64,000 bases of DNA from Marinobacter manganoxydans MnI7-9 (GTDB lineage Bacteria > Pseudomonadota > Gammaproteobacteria > Pseudomonadales > Oleiphilaceae): positions 1 through 64,000 of the forward strand of contig NZ_AGTR01000081.1 in NCBI RefSeq assembly GCF_000235625.1, written 5' to 3'. The notes under the pieces were generated by a model. It saw only the letters and a program-made list of their open reading frames with translations, was not told the DNA's origin and did no database searches. Below, piece after piece: positions 19,377-28,115 of the stretch; the first letter of the stretch is position 1; each line of letters opens with the position of its first letter. Position numbers and translations under genes: made by a program.

Positions 19377-20567
19377 ATGACGGCAGAGTGGATTTCAATC
19401 GGCCTCCTGGCCCTTCTTGTGCTCGTATTTGTCCTGGATATCGTCGGCAACCGTAGCCGGGCACCACGCCCCAAGCCGGTGCCGCAGCGCAAGCCCGAGG
19501 TTTCCAAAGGGCCGGCACCAGAGCCGGAAGAGGGCGAGATTGAAGCGCCTGCCGCAGAGCCACAACCAGAGCCGGTGGCTGAGCCGGAACCGACCCCAGA
19601 GCCCGAGCCCGCGGAAGAACCGCAGAAAGCACCGGAACCGGAGCCTCAGGTCAGCGTTTTCGAGCGCATCAAAAAGGGGTTGGGCAAAACCCGGGCAAGC
19701 CTGACCGGTGGCTTGTCCGACATGTTCTCGCTTGGCAAGAAAATCGATGAGGAACTGCTGGAGGAAATCGAGACTACGCTGCTGATGGCAGACGTCGGCG
19801 TAACCGCCACTTCTGAAATCATCGACTCACTCACCGACAAACTTGAGCGCAATCAGCTCAAAGACGGCGAGGCCCTGCGTAAGGCTCTGAGGGATGAACT
19901 GCATGGTCTGCTGAAGGATGTCACCAAGCCACTGCAGATCGACTCCGGCAAGACGCCTTACGTGATTCTCATGGTGGGCGTAAATGGGGTGGGCAAGACC
20001 ACCACCATCGGCAAGCTCACCAAGAAATTCCAGAACGAAGGAAAATCGGTCATGCTGGCCGCCGGCGATACCTTCCGTGCCGCTGCGGTTGAGCAGCTGC
20101 AGGTCTGGGGCGAGCGCAACAAGGTTCCGGTGGTGGCGCAACACACCGGCGCTGACAGTGCCTCGGTGATTTTCGATGCCATCCAGTCGGCCAAGTCCCG
20201 TGGTGTTGATGTGGTGATTGCCGATACTGCCGGCCGCCTGCAGAACAAGGACAACCTGATGCAGGAGCTGGAAAAGGTGGTCCGGGTTATGAAGAAGCTG
20301 GACGAATCCGCACCCCACGAGGTCATGCTGGTGCTGGATGCAGGCACCGGCCAGAACGCCCTGAGCCAGGCGCAGGTGTTCCAGCAGGCCGTCGGCGTCA
20401 GTGGCATTACGTTAACGAAACTGGACGGCACGGCCAAAGGCGGTATCGTGTTTGCCATCGCCCGTCAGTTGCAGTTGCCCATCCGGTTTATTGGTGTCGG
20501 CGAGCAGGTGGACGACCTGCGCAGTTTTGATGCCGAAACCTTTGTGGACGCCCTGTTTGACGAATAG
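19377..20567 (+). CDS. ftsY: Signal recognition particle receptor FtsY
   Basis: A 396-residue GTPase that docks SRP-ribosome complexes at the membrane. It begins with a short hydrophobic segment, then a long Pro/Glu-rich acidic A domain (about 25-95), the N domain, and the G domain with GVNGVGKTTTIGKL (G1), DTFRAAAVEQL, DTAGRLQNKDNLMQEL (G3) and LTKLDGTAKGG (G4/G5). ATG 19377 is preferred over the in-frame TTG at 19368. ftsE follows after 29 bases and ftsX overlaps ftsE, the standard ftsYEX-rpoH order. Confidence 0.97.
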   Translation: MTAEWISIGLLALLVLVFVLDIVGNRSRAPRPKPVPQRKPEVSKGPAPEPEEGEIEAPAAEPQPEPVAEPEPTPEPEPAEEPQKAPEPEPQVSVFERIKKGLGKTRASLTGGLSDMFSLGKKIDEELLEEIETTLLMADVGVTATSEIIDSLTDKLERNQLKDGEALRKALRDELHGLLKDVTKPLQIDSGKTPYVILMVGVNGVGKTTTIGKLTKKFQNEGKSVMLAAGDTFRAAAVEQLQVWGERNKVPVVAQHTGADSASVIFDAIQSAKSRGVDVVIADTAGRLQNKDNLMQELEKVVRVMKKLDESAPHEVMLVLDAGTGQNALSQAQVFQQAVGVSGITLTKLDGTAKGGIVFAIARQLQLPIRFIGVGEQVDDLRSFDAETFVDALFDE

Positions 20568-20596
20568 CCCGGAATCCAGCCGCGCGGAAGCCGCCC

Positions 20597-21289
20597 ATGA
20601 TTGAGTTTCGCCAGGTCACCAAGCGTTACGACAGTGATCACACCGCTCTGCGACAGGTCAATTTTGGCCTGGAACGCGGCGAGCTGGCGTTCCTGACCGG
20701 CCATTCCGGCGCCGGCAAGAGTACCCTTCTGAAGCTGATCATGGTGATGGAGCGCCCCAGTGCCGGTGAAGTGGTGGTTGGGGGGCAGGTTCTGAACCGT
20801 TTGCCCCGACGCCAGATTCCCTACATTCGTCGTCACATTGGCGTGGTCTTCCAGAACCACCAACTGTTGTTTGATCGCACGGTGTTCGACAACGTCGCCA
20901 TGCCACTGGAAGTCATGGGCGCCTCCCCCAGAGATACGGGTCGCCGCGTGCGCGCGGCCCTGGACAAGGTGGGTTTGCTGCAGAAGGAAAAAATGAACCC
21001 GATGCAGCTCTCTGGCGGGGAGCAGCAGCGCGTGGGTATTGCCCGGGCGGTGGTGAACAAACCCCCGGTGCTGCTGGCGGATGAGCCCACGGGTAACCTG
21101 GACCCGGCTCTGTCTGCGGACATCATGAATCTGTTCGGGCAGTTCAGCCAAGTGGGTGTGACCGTGTTGATCGCAACCCACGACATCGCCCTGATCAACG
21201 AGATGGGGCGTCGAACGCTGAAGCTGGATCATGGCCGTCTGGTGGCCGGCGGCACGCCAGTTCTCGGGGGAGGTGTCCATGGCCGCTGA
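20597..21289 (+). CDS. ftsE: Cell division ATP-binding protein FtsE
   Basis: A 230-residue ABC ATPase. Walker A is GHSGAGKSTLLKL, the signature is LSGGEQQRVGIARA, and Walker B is VLLADEPTG. With FtsX it forms a complex at the division septum that activates periplasmic peptidoglycan hydrolases rather than transporting a solute. Its end overlaps the ftsX start by 11 bases, indicating coupled translation. Confidence 0.96.
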   Translation: MIEFRQVTKRYDSDHTALRQVNFGLERGELAFLTGHSGAGKSTLLKLIMVMERPSAGEVVVGGQVLNRLPRRQIPYIRRHIGVVFQNHQLLFDRTVFDNVAMPLEVMGASPRDTGRRVRAALDKVGLLQKEKMNPMQLSGGEQQRVGIARAVVNKPPVLLADEPTGNLDPALSADIMNLFGQFSQVGVTVLIATHDIALINEMGRRTLKLDHGRLVAGGTPVLGGGVHGR

Positions 21290-22286
21290 TCCCCGCAAGA
21301 AAGCACAGCCTACCCGCGGCGCCAACCAGGCTCGCGCGCCCTGGCGTGAGCAGGCAGAAAGTTATTTCATCCATCACCGCAAGGTCGCCAGGGACAGTGC
21401 CAACCGCCTTTTGCATACACCGGTGGCGAGTCTGATGACGTGGACGGTCATGGGGGTTGCCCTGGCGCTGCCAGTGGCATTGCTGTTGCTGCTGACCAGT
21501 CTTCAGGGAGTCAGCGCAGGCTGGGAGAGCAGCGCCCGGGTGACCGCCTATATCGAGTTGGATGTGCCTCTCGAACGAGCCCGAGTGCTGGGTAACGAGA
21601 TTTCCGGAGACGGCCGGGTGGCAGGTGTTGAGCTGGTGGATCGCGACCAGGCGCTTGCGGAGTTCCGCGCTTCATCGGGCCTGGAAGATGCTCTGGACTA
21701 TCTCGAGGATAATCCGCTGCCACATACCCTGCTGATTACCCCGGAAGAGGGCGCCCGGTCCACTGAGGGTGTTGAGGGGTTGGTGCGGTTTATCGAGGGC
21801 ATGGAAGGCATAGAGCGGGTTCAGGTAGACCTGGGCTGGTTGCAGCGGCTGAACGCCATGACGGATCTTCTTGCCCGTGCTGTCTGGGCGTTGGCGATCC
21901 TGCTTGCGGCGGCGGTTGTGCTGGTGATCGGCAATACCGTACGGCTTTCAATCGAGAGCCGTCGGGACGAGATTCTGGTTGCGAAGCTGGTGGGCGGAAC
22001 AGACAGCTTCGTTCGCAGGCCCTTTCTGTACACCGGCGCCTGGTTCGGGCTCGGTGGTGGGATTGTTGCCCTGATATTACTGCAATTGTCACTTTGGTGG
22101 CTCAGCGGGCCCATAGAGCGGCTGGCAGGCCTGTACAGGAGCGACTTTTCCCTGGATGGGCTGCACATTGATGGCGCCCTGGCGTTGATAATTGTTTCGA
22201 TGCTGCTAGGCTGGCTAGGCGCTTGGGTGGCCGTGAAGCGTCATCTGGATGACATGGAGCCGGGTGATATTGCCGGAGGAGCATGA
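21279..22286 (+). CDS. ftsX: Cell division protein FtsX
   Basis: A 335-residue membrane partner of FtsE. A basic cytoplasmic N-terminus is followed by a first membrane span (about 57-77), a periplasmic domain, and three further spans in the C-terminal third, including LARAVWALAILLAAAVVLVIGN. The periplasmic loop recruits the amidase activator EnvC in E. coli. The ATG at 21279 is used because the family N-terminus fits and it overlaps ftsE; an in-frame ATG at 21231 would lie deep inside ftsE. Confidence 0.95.
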   Translation: MAADPRKKAQPTRGANQARAPWREQAESYFIHHRKVARDSANRLLHTPVASLMTWTVMGVALALPVALLLLLTSLQGVSAGWESSARVTAYIELDVPLERARVLGNEISGDGRVAGVELVDRDQALAEFRASSGLEDALDYLEDNPLPHTLLITPEEGARSTEGVEGLVRFIEGMEGIERVQVDLGWLQRLNAMTDLLARAVWALAILLAAAVVLVIGNTVRLSIESRRDEILVAKLVGGTDSFVRRPFLYTGAWFGLGGGIVALILLQLSLWWLSGPIERLAGLYRSDFSLDGLHIDGALALIIVSMLLGWLGAWVAVKRHLDDMEPGDIAGGA

Positions 22287-22359
22287 TCCGAATAACGGGA
22301 AAACCGTATTGAAGAGACAGCTTCTATTGGCGTAAGTTGTTAGATAGTAAAGCCACGGT

Positions 22360-22403
22360 GAATTTCCCAGATAGTTGTTTTATAACGTTTTACTGGGAAT
22401 TTC
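22360..22403 (+). promoter_or_regulatory. Inverted repeat in the ftsX-rpoH intergenic region
   Basis: Two 11-base arms (GAATTTCCCAG at 22360 and CTGGGAATTTC at 22393) form an inverted repeat with one mismatch around a 22-base AT-rich loop. It lies upstream of the rpoH promoter candidate, so it may bind a regulator or form a hairpin in the ftsX readthrough transcript. No protein can be named. Confidence 0.4.
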
Positions 22404-22420
22404 GGGAACTTTCAGGGTTC

Positions 22421-22449
22421 TTGGCGGTCTAAAGGGTAATTGATATATT
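22421..22449 (+). promoter_or_regulatory. Candidate sigma-70 promoter of rpoH
   Basis: TTGGCG at 22421 and TATATT at 22444 are separated by 17 bases, a good match to a housekeeping promoter. Transcription would start near 22456, leaving a short leader before the rpoH start with its GGAGG site. Confidence 0.55.
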
Positions 22450-22477
22450 TAGGGCCGTTGGGTTCGGAGGTTAGAGC

Positions 22478-23338
22478 ATGGGTACGAGTTTACAACTGGT
22501 TGACAGATTGGTTCCGGGTCAGAATCTCGAGTCTTATATTCAGGCTGCGAGCCGCATCCCGGTGCTCACAGTTGACGAAGAGCGGGAGCTGGCTGAACGG
22601 CTCCATTACGAGGGCGATGTGGAAGCCGCCCGTCAGCTGGTTATGTCCCACCTGCGCTTCGTGATTCACATTGCCCGGAGCTATTCCGGCTATGGCCTCG
22701 CTCAGGCGGATTTGATCCAGGAAGGCAACGTTGGCCTGATGAAGGCGGTCAAGCGCTTCAATCCTGAGTACGGTGTGCGGCTGGTGTCTTTTGCGGTGCA
22801 CTGGATCAAGGCAGAGATTCACGAGTTTATCCTGCGTAACTGGCGGATTGTTAAAGTGGCCACCACCAAGGCCCAGCGTAAGCTGTTCTTTAACCTTCGC
22901 AGCCAGAAGAAGAAGCTTGCGTGGCTCAGCCATGATGAGCTGAACGCTGTTGCCGAGGATCTGGGTGTCGAGCCCAGGGTTGTCCGCGAAATGGAAGGCC
23001 GGCTGGCGTCTCAGGATACCGCCTTTGACGGTCCTCAGGACGACGATGACGACAACGCCTATCAGGCGCCTGCGTACTATCTGGAAGACGCTCGCAGCAA
23101 CCCGGCGACCCAGCTTGAGAACGCGGATTGGTCGGACGATTCCAATGGCCGGCTGATGCAGGCTCTGGGGCAATTGGATGAGCGCAGCCAGGATATTCTC
23201 CGGGAGCGCTGGTTGTCTGAAAGCAAGTCGACCCTGCACGAGCTGGCCGACAGGTACGGCGTCTCGGCCGAGCGTATACGGCAGCTAGAGAAGAATGCGA
23301 TGAAGAAGATTCGCATGCAGATGTCAGAGGTGGCCTGA
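22478..23338 (+). CDS. rpoH: RNA polymerase sigma-32 (heat shock) factor RpoH
   Basis: A 286-residue sigma factor. Regions 2 and 4 are recognisable: [56 protein letters not shown], then [26 protein letters not shown]. The RpoH box (QRKLFFNLR) is present after region 2, separating it from other sigmas. It directs transcription of chaperone and protease genes after heat shock. It follows ftsYEX as in other gammaproteobacteria and is closed by a strong terminator. Confidence 0.97.
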   Translation: MGTSLQLVDRLVPGQNLESYIQAASRIPVLTVDEERELAERLHYEGDVEAARQLVMSHLRFVIHIARSYSGYGLAQADLIQEGNVGLMKAVKRFNPEYGVRLVSFAVHWIKAEIHEFILRNWRIVKVATTKAQRKLFFNLRSQKKKLAWLSHDELNAVAEDLGVEPRVVREMEGRLASQDTAFDGPQDDDDDNAYQAPAYYLEDARSNPATQLENADWSDDSNGRLMQALGQLDERSQDILRERWLSESKSTLHELADRYGVSAERIRQLEKNAMKKIRMQMSEVA

Positions 23339-23370
23339 GTTATTGGCTAGCCACTGAGTACCTGAGTCGT

Positions 23371-23408
23371 AAAAAACGCCACCACCGGTTCCGGTTGGTG
23401 GCGTTTTT
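23371..23408. terminator. Strong bidirectional rho-independent terminator after rpoH
   Basis: A long stem (ACGCCACCA paired with TGGTGGCGT, extended by flanking A and T runs) around a short GC-rich loop. A-tract before and T-tract after mean it can stop transcription from either side. Confidence 0.9.
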
Positions 23409-23446
23409 GTTTGTATAATCGGAAACTTTACCTTGGGGGCAGAAGC

Positions 23447-23545
23447 GATTGGGTGGGCCTTTCCAAAACACGCTGTGAATACGTCCATGTACGCTCGGCT
23501 CCGCCATCCATGGCTCCGCACGGTTTTGGAAAGGCCCACCCAATC
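23447..23545. repeat. Long perfect palindromic intergenic element (23-base arms, 53-base core)
   Basis: The arms at 23447-23469 and 23523-23545 are exact reverse complements of 23 bases, each containing GGGTGGGCCTTTCCAAAAC or its complement. The 53-base core carries TCCATG twice and GGCTCCG twice, including a CCATGG palindrome. It sits between the rpoH terminator and the reductase gene at 23578. A TATAAT box at 23414 just upstream means the element may be transcribed as a large leader hairpin. It resembles a REP/MITE-like dispersed element; no second copy was noticed in this window. Confidence 0.75.
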
Positions 23546-23577
23546 CCTTCTCGAACCTTTGTGCAAAGGCCTGAAAA

Positions 23578-24489
23578 ATGACTGATAAGCTCCCTAATAT
23601 CGCATTTCTTGGCATCGGCCTGATGGGCGCGCCCATGACCCGTAACCTCCTGAACGCGGGCTTTCCGATGACCCTTTGGAACAGAACGGCCAGCAAGTGC
23701 GAGCCCTTTGCTTCTGAAGCAACCATTGCCAAATCCCCGGCGGAGGCGGTTGCCAATGCCGATGTGGTGATCACCATGCTGGAGAACAGCAATGTGGTGG
23801 AGCAGGTGCTGGTCGCCCAAGGCGCGATTGATGCCCTGAAGCCGGGCGCGCTGGTGATTGATATGAGCTCAATTCAACCTTCCGTGGCCCGGCGGCATGG
23901 CGAGTTGGTTGCAGAGCAGGGCGCTGGGTATGTGGATGCGCCGGTGTCCGGGGGGACTGTGGGCGCGGCTGAAGCCCGCCTGAGTATCATGGCGGGTGGC
24001 TCGGAAGCGGATGTGGATCGCGCCCGGCCGGTGTTCGAGGCGCTCGGCAAGTGCACGCGGATTGGTCCTGTTGGCGCGGGGCAACTGGCGAAGCTGGCCA
24101 ATCAGGCTATTGTTGGTATCACCATTGGTGCTGTGTCCGAGGCGCTTTTGCTGGCGGCGAAAGGCGGTGCCGATCCTGCCGCTGTGCGGGAAGCGTTGCT
24201 GGGCGGGTTTGCCGGTAGCCGGATTCTGGAGCTCCATGGCCAGCGGATGATCGACCGGGAATTTGCACCCGGCGCGCCGGCTCGGATCCAGCTAAAGGAC
24301 ATGCGGATGATTCTGGATGAGGCCCGTGCGGAAGGGTTGACCCTGCCCCTGGCTCAACAGACGCACAATGAATACCTGTCGCTGGTGGCCAATGGCCACA
24401 GTGATGTCGACCACAGTGGCCTGTTGCTGGAGCTGGAGCATCTGAACGGTGCCCTGCTTGGCTCCCTTGGCCGCGGACCGAAGGAGTAA
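23578..24489 (+). CDS. glxR: Tartronate semialdehyde reductase-like (3-hydroxyisobutyrate dehydrogenase family)
   Basis: A 303-residue NAD(P)-dependent beta-hydroxyacid dehydrogenase. The Rossmann motif is FLGIGLMGAPMTRNLL, then DAPVSGGTVGAAEARLSIMAGG with the substrate-binding segment, and the catalytic lysine in GQLAKLANQAIVG. The next gene, 7 bases on, is a hydroxypyruvate isomerase, a pairing typical of glyoxylate metabolism, where GlxR reduces tartronate semialdehyde to glycerate. 3-Hydroxyisobutyrate dehydrogenase is the main alternative; the neighbour tips the call. No glyoxylate carboligase is present here. Confidence 0.75.
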   Translation: MTDKLPNIAFLGIGLMGAPMTRNLLNAGFPMTLWNRTASKCEPFASEATIAKSPAEAVANADVVITMLENSNVVEQVLVAQGAIDALKPGALVIDMSSIQPSVARRHGELVAEQGAGYVDAPVSGGTVGAAEARLSIMAGGSEADVDRARPVFEALGKCTRIGPVGAGQLAKLANQAIVGITIGAVSEALLLAAKGGADPAAVREALLGGFAGSRILELHGQRMIDREFAPGAPARIQLKDMRMILDEARAEGLTLPLAQQTHNEYLSLVANGHSDVDHSGLLLELEHLNGALLGSLGRGPKE

Positions 24490-24496
24490 ACACGCC

Positions 24497-25276
24497 ATGC
24501 CCCGTTTTGCTGCCAATCTGTCCATGCTGTTCACGGAAGTGGACTTTCCCGAGCGCTTTGCCATGGCCCGGGCCGCGGGTTTTGAGGGCGTGGAATACCT
24601 GTTCCCCTATGCCTACCCCAAAGAGCGACTCGGCCAGATGCTGAGCGATAATCAGCTGACTCAGGTGCTGTTCAATCTGCCGCCCGGTAACTGGGACGCC
24701 GGTGAACGGGGCATCGCCTGCCTGCCGGACCGGGTTGAGGAGTTCCAGGCCGGCGTGGATCAGGCGATCGACTATGCCAAAGCCCTTGGCTGCCGGCAGC
24801 TGAACTGCCTTGCGGGGCTGAAGCCGGCGAACGTTTCCGATGACATTGCCTGGCAGACGTTGGTGAGTAATGTCGCCTGGGCAGCGGGCAGGCTGGCTGA
24901 CGAGGGTATCACCCTGTGCCTGGAAGCCATTAACTCGCGCGTGGATATGCCAGGCTTCGTACTGGATACCTCCGGCAAGGTGCTCGCACTGATCGAGGAA
25001 ATCGACGCGGACAACGTGCGCCTGCAGTACGACCTTTACCATATGCAAATCATGGAAGGGGATCTGGTGCGCTCCATGGAGTGTCTTTTGCCCTGGATCG
25101 GCCACATTCAGTTTGCGGACAACCCGGGGCGACATGAACCCGGCACGGGGGAGATTAACTTTTCGAATGTTTTTGCGGCCATCGATGCCATGGGATATGA
25201 CGGCTGGGTAAGCGCGGAATACCGGCCTACCGGGGCAACCGGTGACAGTCTAGGCTGGTTTCCGGGGAAAGCCTGA
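24497..25276 (+). CDS. hyi: Hydroxypyruvate isomerase (putative)
   Basis: A 259-residue TIM-barrel isomerase of the xylose-isomerase-like superfamily. Its opening MPRFAANLSMLFTEVDFPERF, then GFEGVEYLFPY, LPPGNWDAGERGIACLP, CLEAINSRVDMPGF, YDLYHMQIMEGDL and GHIQFADNPGRHEPGTGEI, are strong matches to Hyi, which interconverts hydroxypyruvate and tartronate semialdehyde. ATG 24497 gives the standard N-terminus. It is co-transcribed with the reductase gene upstream. Confidence 0.88.
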   Translation: MPRFAANLSMLFTEVDFPERFAMARAAGFEGVEYLFPYAYPKERLGQMLSDNQLTQVLFNLPPGNWDAGERGIACLPDRVEEFQAGVDQAIDYAKALGCRQLNCLAGLKPANVSDDIAWQTLVSNVAWAAGRLADEGITLCLEAINSRVDMPGFVLDTSGKVLALIEEIDADNVRLQYDLYHMQIMEGDLVRSMECLLPWIGHIQFADNPGRHEPGTGEINFSNVFAAIDAMGYDGWVSAEYRPTGATGDSLGWFPGKA

Positions 25277-25379
25277 CCGTCGCCATTGGCGACACCCTCT
25301 TACAAGATCGTAACTGGCCGGGTTGCCAACTTCTTCGTACCCTTGTCGTTACTGTAATCCGCTATCGGGAGGAGAGCCG

Positions 25380-26060
25380 GTGAAAGCGCTGGTAATCGAA
25401 GACGATCAGGACGTTGCAAATTATCTTGTCAAAGGGCTGAAGGAATCCGACTTCGTGGTCGACCATGCAGCCGATGGCAAGGAAGGCATGATGATGGCGG
25501 CCAGCGAGGATTACGACATCATGATTGTAGATCGCATGCTGCCGGGAATGGACGGTCTGTCCATTATCAAAACCGTGCGTGCGACCGGAAACCAGGTGCC
25601 GGTTCTGATTCTCAGCGCCCTGGGTGATGTGGACGACCGCGTGGAAGGTTTGCGTGGCGGCGGCGATGACTACCTCACCAAGCCGTTTTCATTCACCGAA
25701 TTGTTGGCCCGTATCGAATCCCTGGTGCGCAGAAATCGGCAGTCGGCGGAAACCGAGACCGTACTGCGGGTCGCCGATCTCGAAATGGATCTGCTTGCAC
25801 GCACGGTAAAGCGGGCCGGCCAGAATATTGATGTCCAGCCGCGGGAGTTCCGTCTGCTGGAGTACCTGATGCGTAATGCCGGCCAGGTGGTCACCCGGAC
25901 CATGTTGCTGGAGAAAGTCTGGGATTACCATTTCGATCCCCAGACCAACGTCATCGACGTACACATCAGCCGGCTGCGAGCCAAGATCGATAAGGAATTC
26001 GATACACCCTTACTGCAGACCATCCGGGGTGCAGGGTACATGTTACGTGAAACTGCTTAG
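25380..26060 (+). CDS. OmpR-family response regulator
   Basis: A 226-residue transcription regulator with an N-terminal receiver (acidic pair E7-D8-D9, phosphoacceptor D51 in MIVDRMLPGMDG, lysine in YLTKPFSFTELL) and a C-terminal winged helix (LLEYLMRNAGQVVTRTMLLEKVWDYHFDPQTNVIDVHISRLRAKI). The start is GTG at 25380, with GGAGGAG upstream. It overlaps the downstream sensor kinase by 14 bases, forming a two-component pair. The signal and targets are not visible; the sequence is of the general PfeR/QseB/IrlR type. Confidence 0.92.
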   Translation: MKALVIEDDQDVANYLVKGLKESDFVVDHAADGKEGMMMAASEDYDIMIVDRMLPGMDGLSIIKTVRATGNQVPVLILSALGDVDDRVEGLRGGGDDYLTKPFSFTELLARIESLVRRNRQSAETETVLRVADLEMDLLARTVKRAGQNIDVQPREFRLLEYLMRNAGQVVTRTMLLEKVWDYHFDPQTNVIDVHISRLRAKIDKEFDTPLLQTIRGAGYMLRETA

Positions 26061-27537
26061 CCAGCTCAGGACCTCGTCCTTCCAGCTAGCCCTGCTGTAC
26101 ATGGTGGTGTTTGCCACCTCGGTATTTCTGTTACTGGCCTTTATCTACTGGCGTACGGCGGGCTTCATGACCGCCCAGACCGACGAAACCATTGAAGCGG
26201 AAATCGCCGGTCTGGCGGAGCAGTATCGTGGCCGAGGCGTGAATGGCCTCATCACCATCATCCGTGAGCGTGTTGCCCGCGACCCCAACGCCAAATCTAT
26301 CTATCTGCTGACCACCGACGACTTCCTGAAGCTGGCCGGCAATATAGAGACCTGGCCGGAAGGCAGCCGGTCAGAGAGCGGCTGGATCAACTTCACCCTG
26401 AACGAATCCGTCGGCTGGACCGGGGTTGAACGCCTCGCCCGTGCCCGGATCTTTGAGGTTCAGGGTGGTTTGCGCCTGCTGGTCGGACGGGATGTCGACG
26501 AACTCACCAACCTCAAGCGGGTGATTGAAACCGCCATCAACTGGGGCATGGGAATCACCCTTGCCCTTGCACTGCTTGGTGGTTTCCTGATGAGCCGCAG
26601 TACGACCCGGCGTATCGAGGTTATCAACAACACATCACGTCGGATCATGAACGGCCACCTTTCCCTGCGGATACCAACCCGTGGCACCGACGATGATTTC
26701 GACCAGCTGGCGGAAAACCTCAATCAGATGCTGGACCGGATTGTGTACCTGATGGAAGGCATCCGGCACGTTTCCGACAGTATCGCCCACGATTTGCGCA
26801 CGCCCCTGACCCGACTCCGCAACCAGCTTGAAAACACGCTGATGTCGGTGGATAACGACGAGGCGAGGGAGCAGGCCGGCCGCGCCGTGGCGGAGGCCGA
26901 TCAGCTGCTGGCCACCTTCAACGCATTGTTGCGCATCGCCCGCCTGGAAACCCGTGGTAATACCGCCGACATGAAACCTGTGCCGCTGGATGAGTTGGTC
27001 ACCGATGCCTGTGAGCTCTATGAGGCCTTGGCTGAGGATAAGGACCAGTCGTTCGAGCAGGGCCTGGAAAGCGGAGTGATGATCGAGGGCGACCGCGACC
27101 TTCTGTTCCAGATGGTCAGCAACCTGATTGATAACGCTATCAAATATACGCCGGAGCATGGCGTTATAGGCGTATCTGTTCGGCGCGAGGGTGCCGATGC
27201 GGTGTTTGAAGTCCGGGACAGTGGAATCGGTATTCCCGATGCCGAGAAAGACCAGGTCTTCCAGCGGTTTTACCGGGTAGGCAAGAGCCGTTCTTTACCG
27301 GGTAATGGTCTGGGCCTGAGCCTTGTGAGCGCTGTTGCAGAGATTCACCAGGGCCAGATTGTCCTCAGTGATACCCATCCCGGGGAAGAACCGCCGGGGC
27401 TTACCGTGGCGGTGAAGATTCCCGCCTACACCGAAGCCCGCAAACGCATTCGCGCGGCCCAGGCGGAACAGCCGGCAGATTCAGCGGCCGGGGAAACCCG
27501 GGCCGCCTCTCAATCAACCGGCGTAAATACTCACTGA
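26047..27537 (+). CDS. Sensor histidine kinase
   Basis: A 496-residue inner-membrane kinase. One span near residues 13-35 and another near 160-182 enclose a periplasmic sensing domain. A HAMP segment follows, then the dimerisation helix with the phosphorylated histidine at about H248 (IAHDLRTPLTRLRNQLENTL), and an ATPase domain with NLIDNAIKYTPEHG, DSGIGIPD and GNGLGLSLV. The GTG start at 26047 lies inside the regulator gene. The tail is Ala/Gln-rich. Its stop overlaps the convergent small gene at 27531 by 7 bases. Confidence 0.92.
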   Translation: MKLLSQLRTSSFQLALLYMVVFATSVFLLLAFIYWRTAGFMTAQTDETIEAEIAGLAEQYRGRGVNGLITIIRERVARDPNAKSIYLLTTDDFLKLAGNIETWPEGSRSESGWINFTLNESVGWTGVERLARARIFEVQGGLRLLVGRDVDELTNLKRVIETAINWGMGITLALALLGGFLMSRSTTRRIEVINNTSRRIMNGHLSLRIPTRGTDDDFDQLAENLNQMLDRIVYLMEGIRHVSDSIAHDLRTPLTRLRNQLENTLMSVDNDEAREQAGRAVAEADQLLATFNALLRIARLETRGNTADMKPVPLDELVTDACELYEALAEDKDQSFEQGLESGVMIEGDRDLLFQMVSNLIDNAIKYTPEHGVIGVSVRREGADAVFEVRDSGIGIPDAEKDQVFQRFYRVGKSRSLPGNGLGLSLVSAVAEIHQGQIVLSDTHPGEEPPGLTVAVKIPAYTEARKRIRAAQAEQPADSAAGETRAASQSTGVNTH

Positions 27538-27812
27538 CTGGCGCGAAACCGGTTGATCCTCGACAGCACCGGGGCAACCAATGCATCTCTGCGCGACTCG
27601 ATTTCGTGAGTAATCCTTTCAACCTGGGAGCGGCGACGGTTCACGCGTACCTGAATGCTGTCCCATTCACCTTCCAGGTGCTTCTGCTCTACCGCCAGAA
27701 AAGCCGCAATGTTGTGGCGGTTGATCTTGCCGGTAATCCCGTACTGGTCCAGCCGGTAGCCTATGGCATCCACGCCATTAAGCGCCAAGTTCAGCAGGGT
27801 CTGAGTGTTCAT
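27531..27812 (-). CDS. Small helical protein of unknown function
   Basis: A 93-residue protein, largely alpha-helical, with the Arg-rich segment VRVNRRRSQVERITHEIESRRD and no membrane span. The ATG at 27812 is supported by GGAG nine bases upstream; longer readings of the frame lack a good start. No family was recognised. It is convergent with the sensor kinase gene and overlaps it by 7 bases. Confidence 0.6.
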   Translation of the reverse strand: MNTQTLLNLALNGVDAIGYRLDQYGITGKINRHNIAAFLAVEQKHLEGEWDSIQVRVNRRRSQVERITHEIESRRDALVAPVLSRINRFRASQ

Positions 27813-28115
27813 ATTGGTATCTCCGTGAATGGAAGCGGTAAAAATCTGTATGACGCTAACGCTATGCTCAGGACCTAGAGTGTGCAACCTAATTCCGACT
27901 TCGCGGGTCTTCATATTCCCTGACCAAAAGGTAATTCCTCGGCCACTCCGGTGTAATCCAGGCTGTGCATAATGGAAACTGTAGCTTTGGAAGCCTGCAC
28001 GATTTGTTGCTTGCTTCTCCCTCCAGCACAGCGCTAGCCTTACCCCGTTTTTACGGGGTTTTTTTATGCCCTTCCCATTTCTGATTCCCATCTGGCAGAG
28101 GACGTTGCAAAACCA
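27813..28115. other. 303-base intergenic region with an orphan terminator (possible small RNA)
   Basis: No protein-coding frame of interest is visible. A CATAAT -10-like box lies at 27968 without a good -35. A rho-independent terminator closes the region at 28042. Because the previous rightward gene ends about 500 bases earlier, this terminator either ends the sensor-kinase transcript at a distance or belongs to a small RNA of roughly 60-80 nucleotides starting near 27980. Confidence 0.35.
28042..28065 (+). terminator. Orphan rho-independent terminator upstream of greB
   Basis: ACCCCGT paired with ACGGGGT around a TTTT loop, followed by a T-run; there is no T-run on the other strand. It is oriented rightward with no gene immediately before it. 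Confidence 0.85.

Noticed and set aside
25876-26046. Upstream extension of the sensor kinase frame
   Set aside because: These codons lie inside the response regulator gene and read as nonsense; the GTG at 26047 gives the proper start before the first membrane span.
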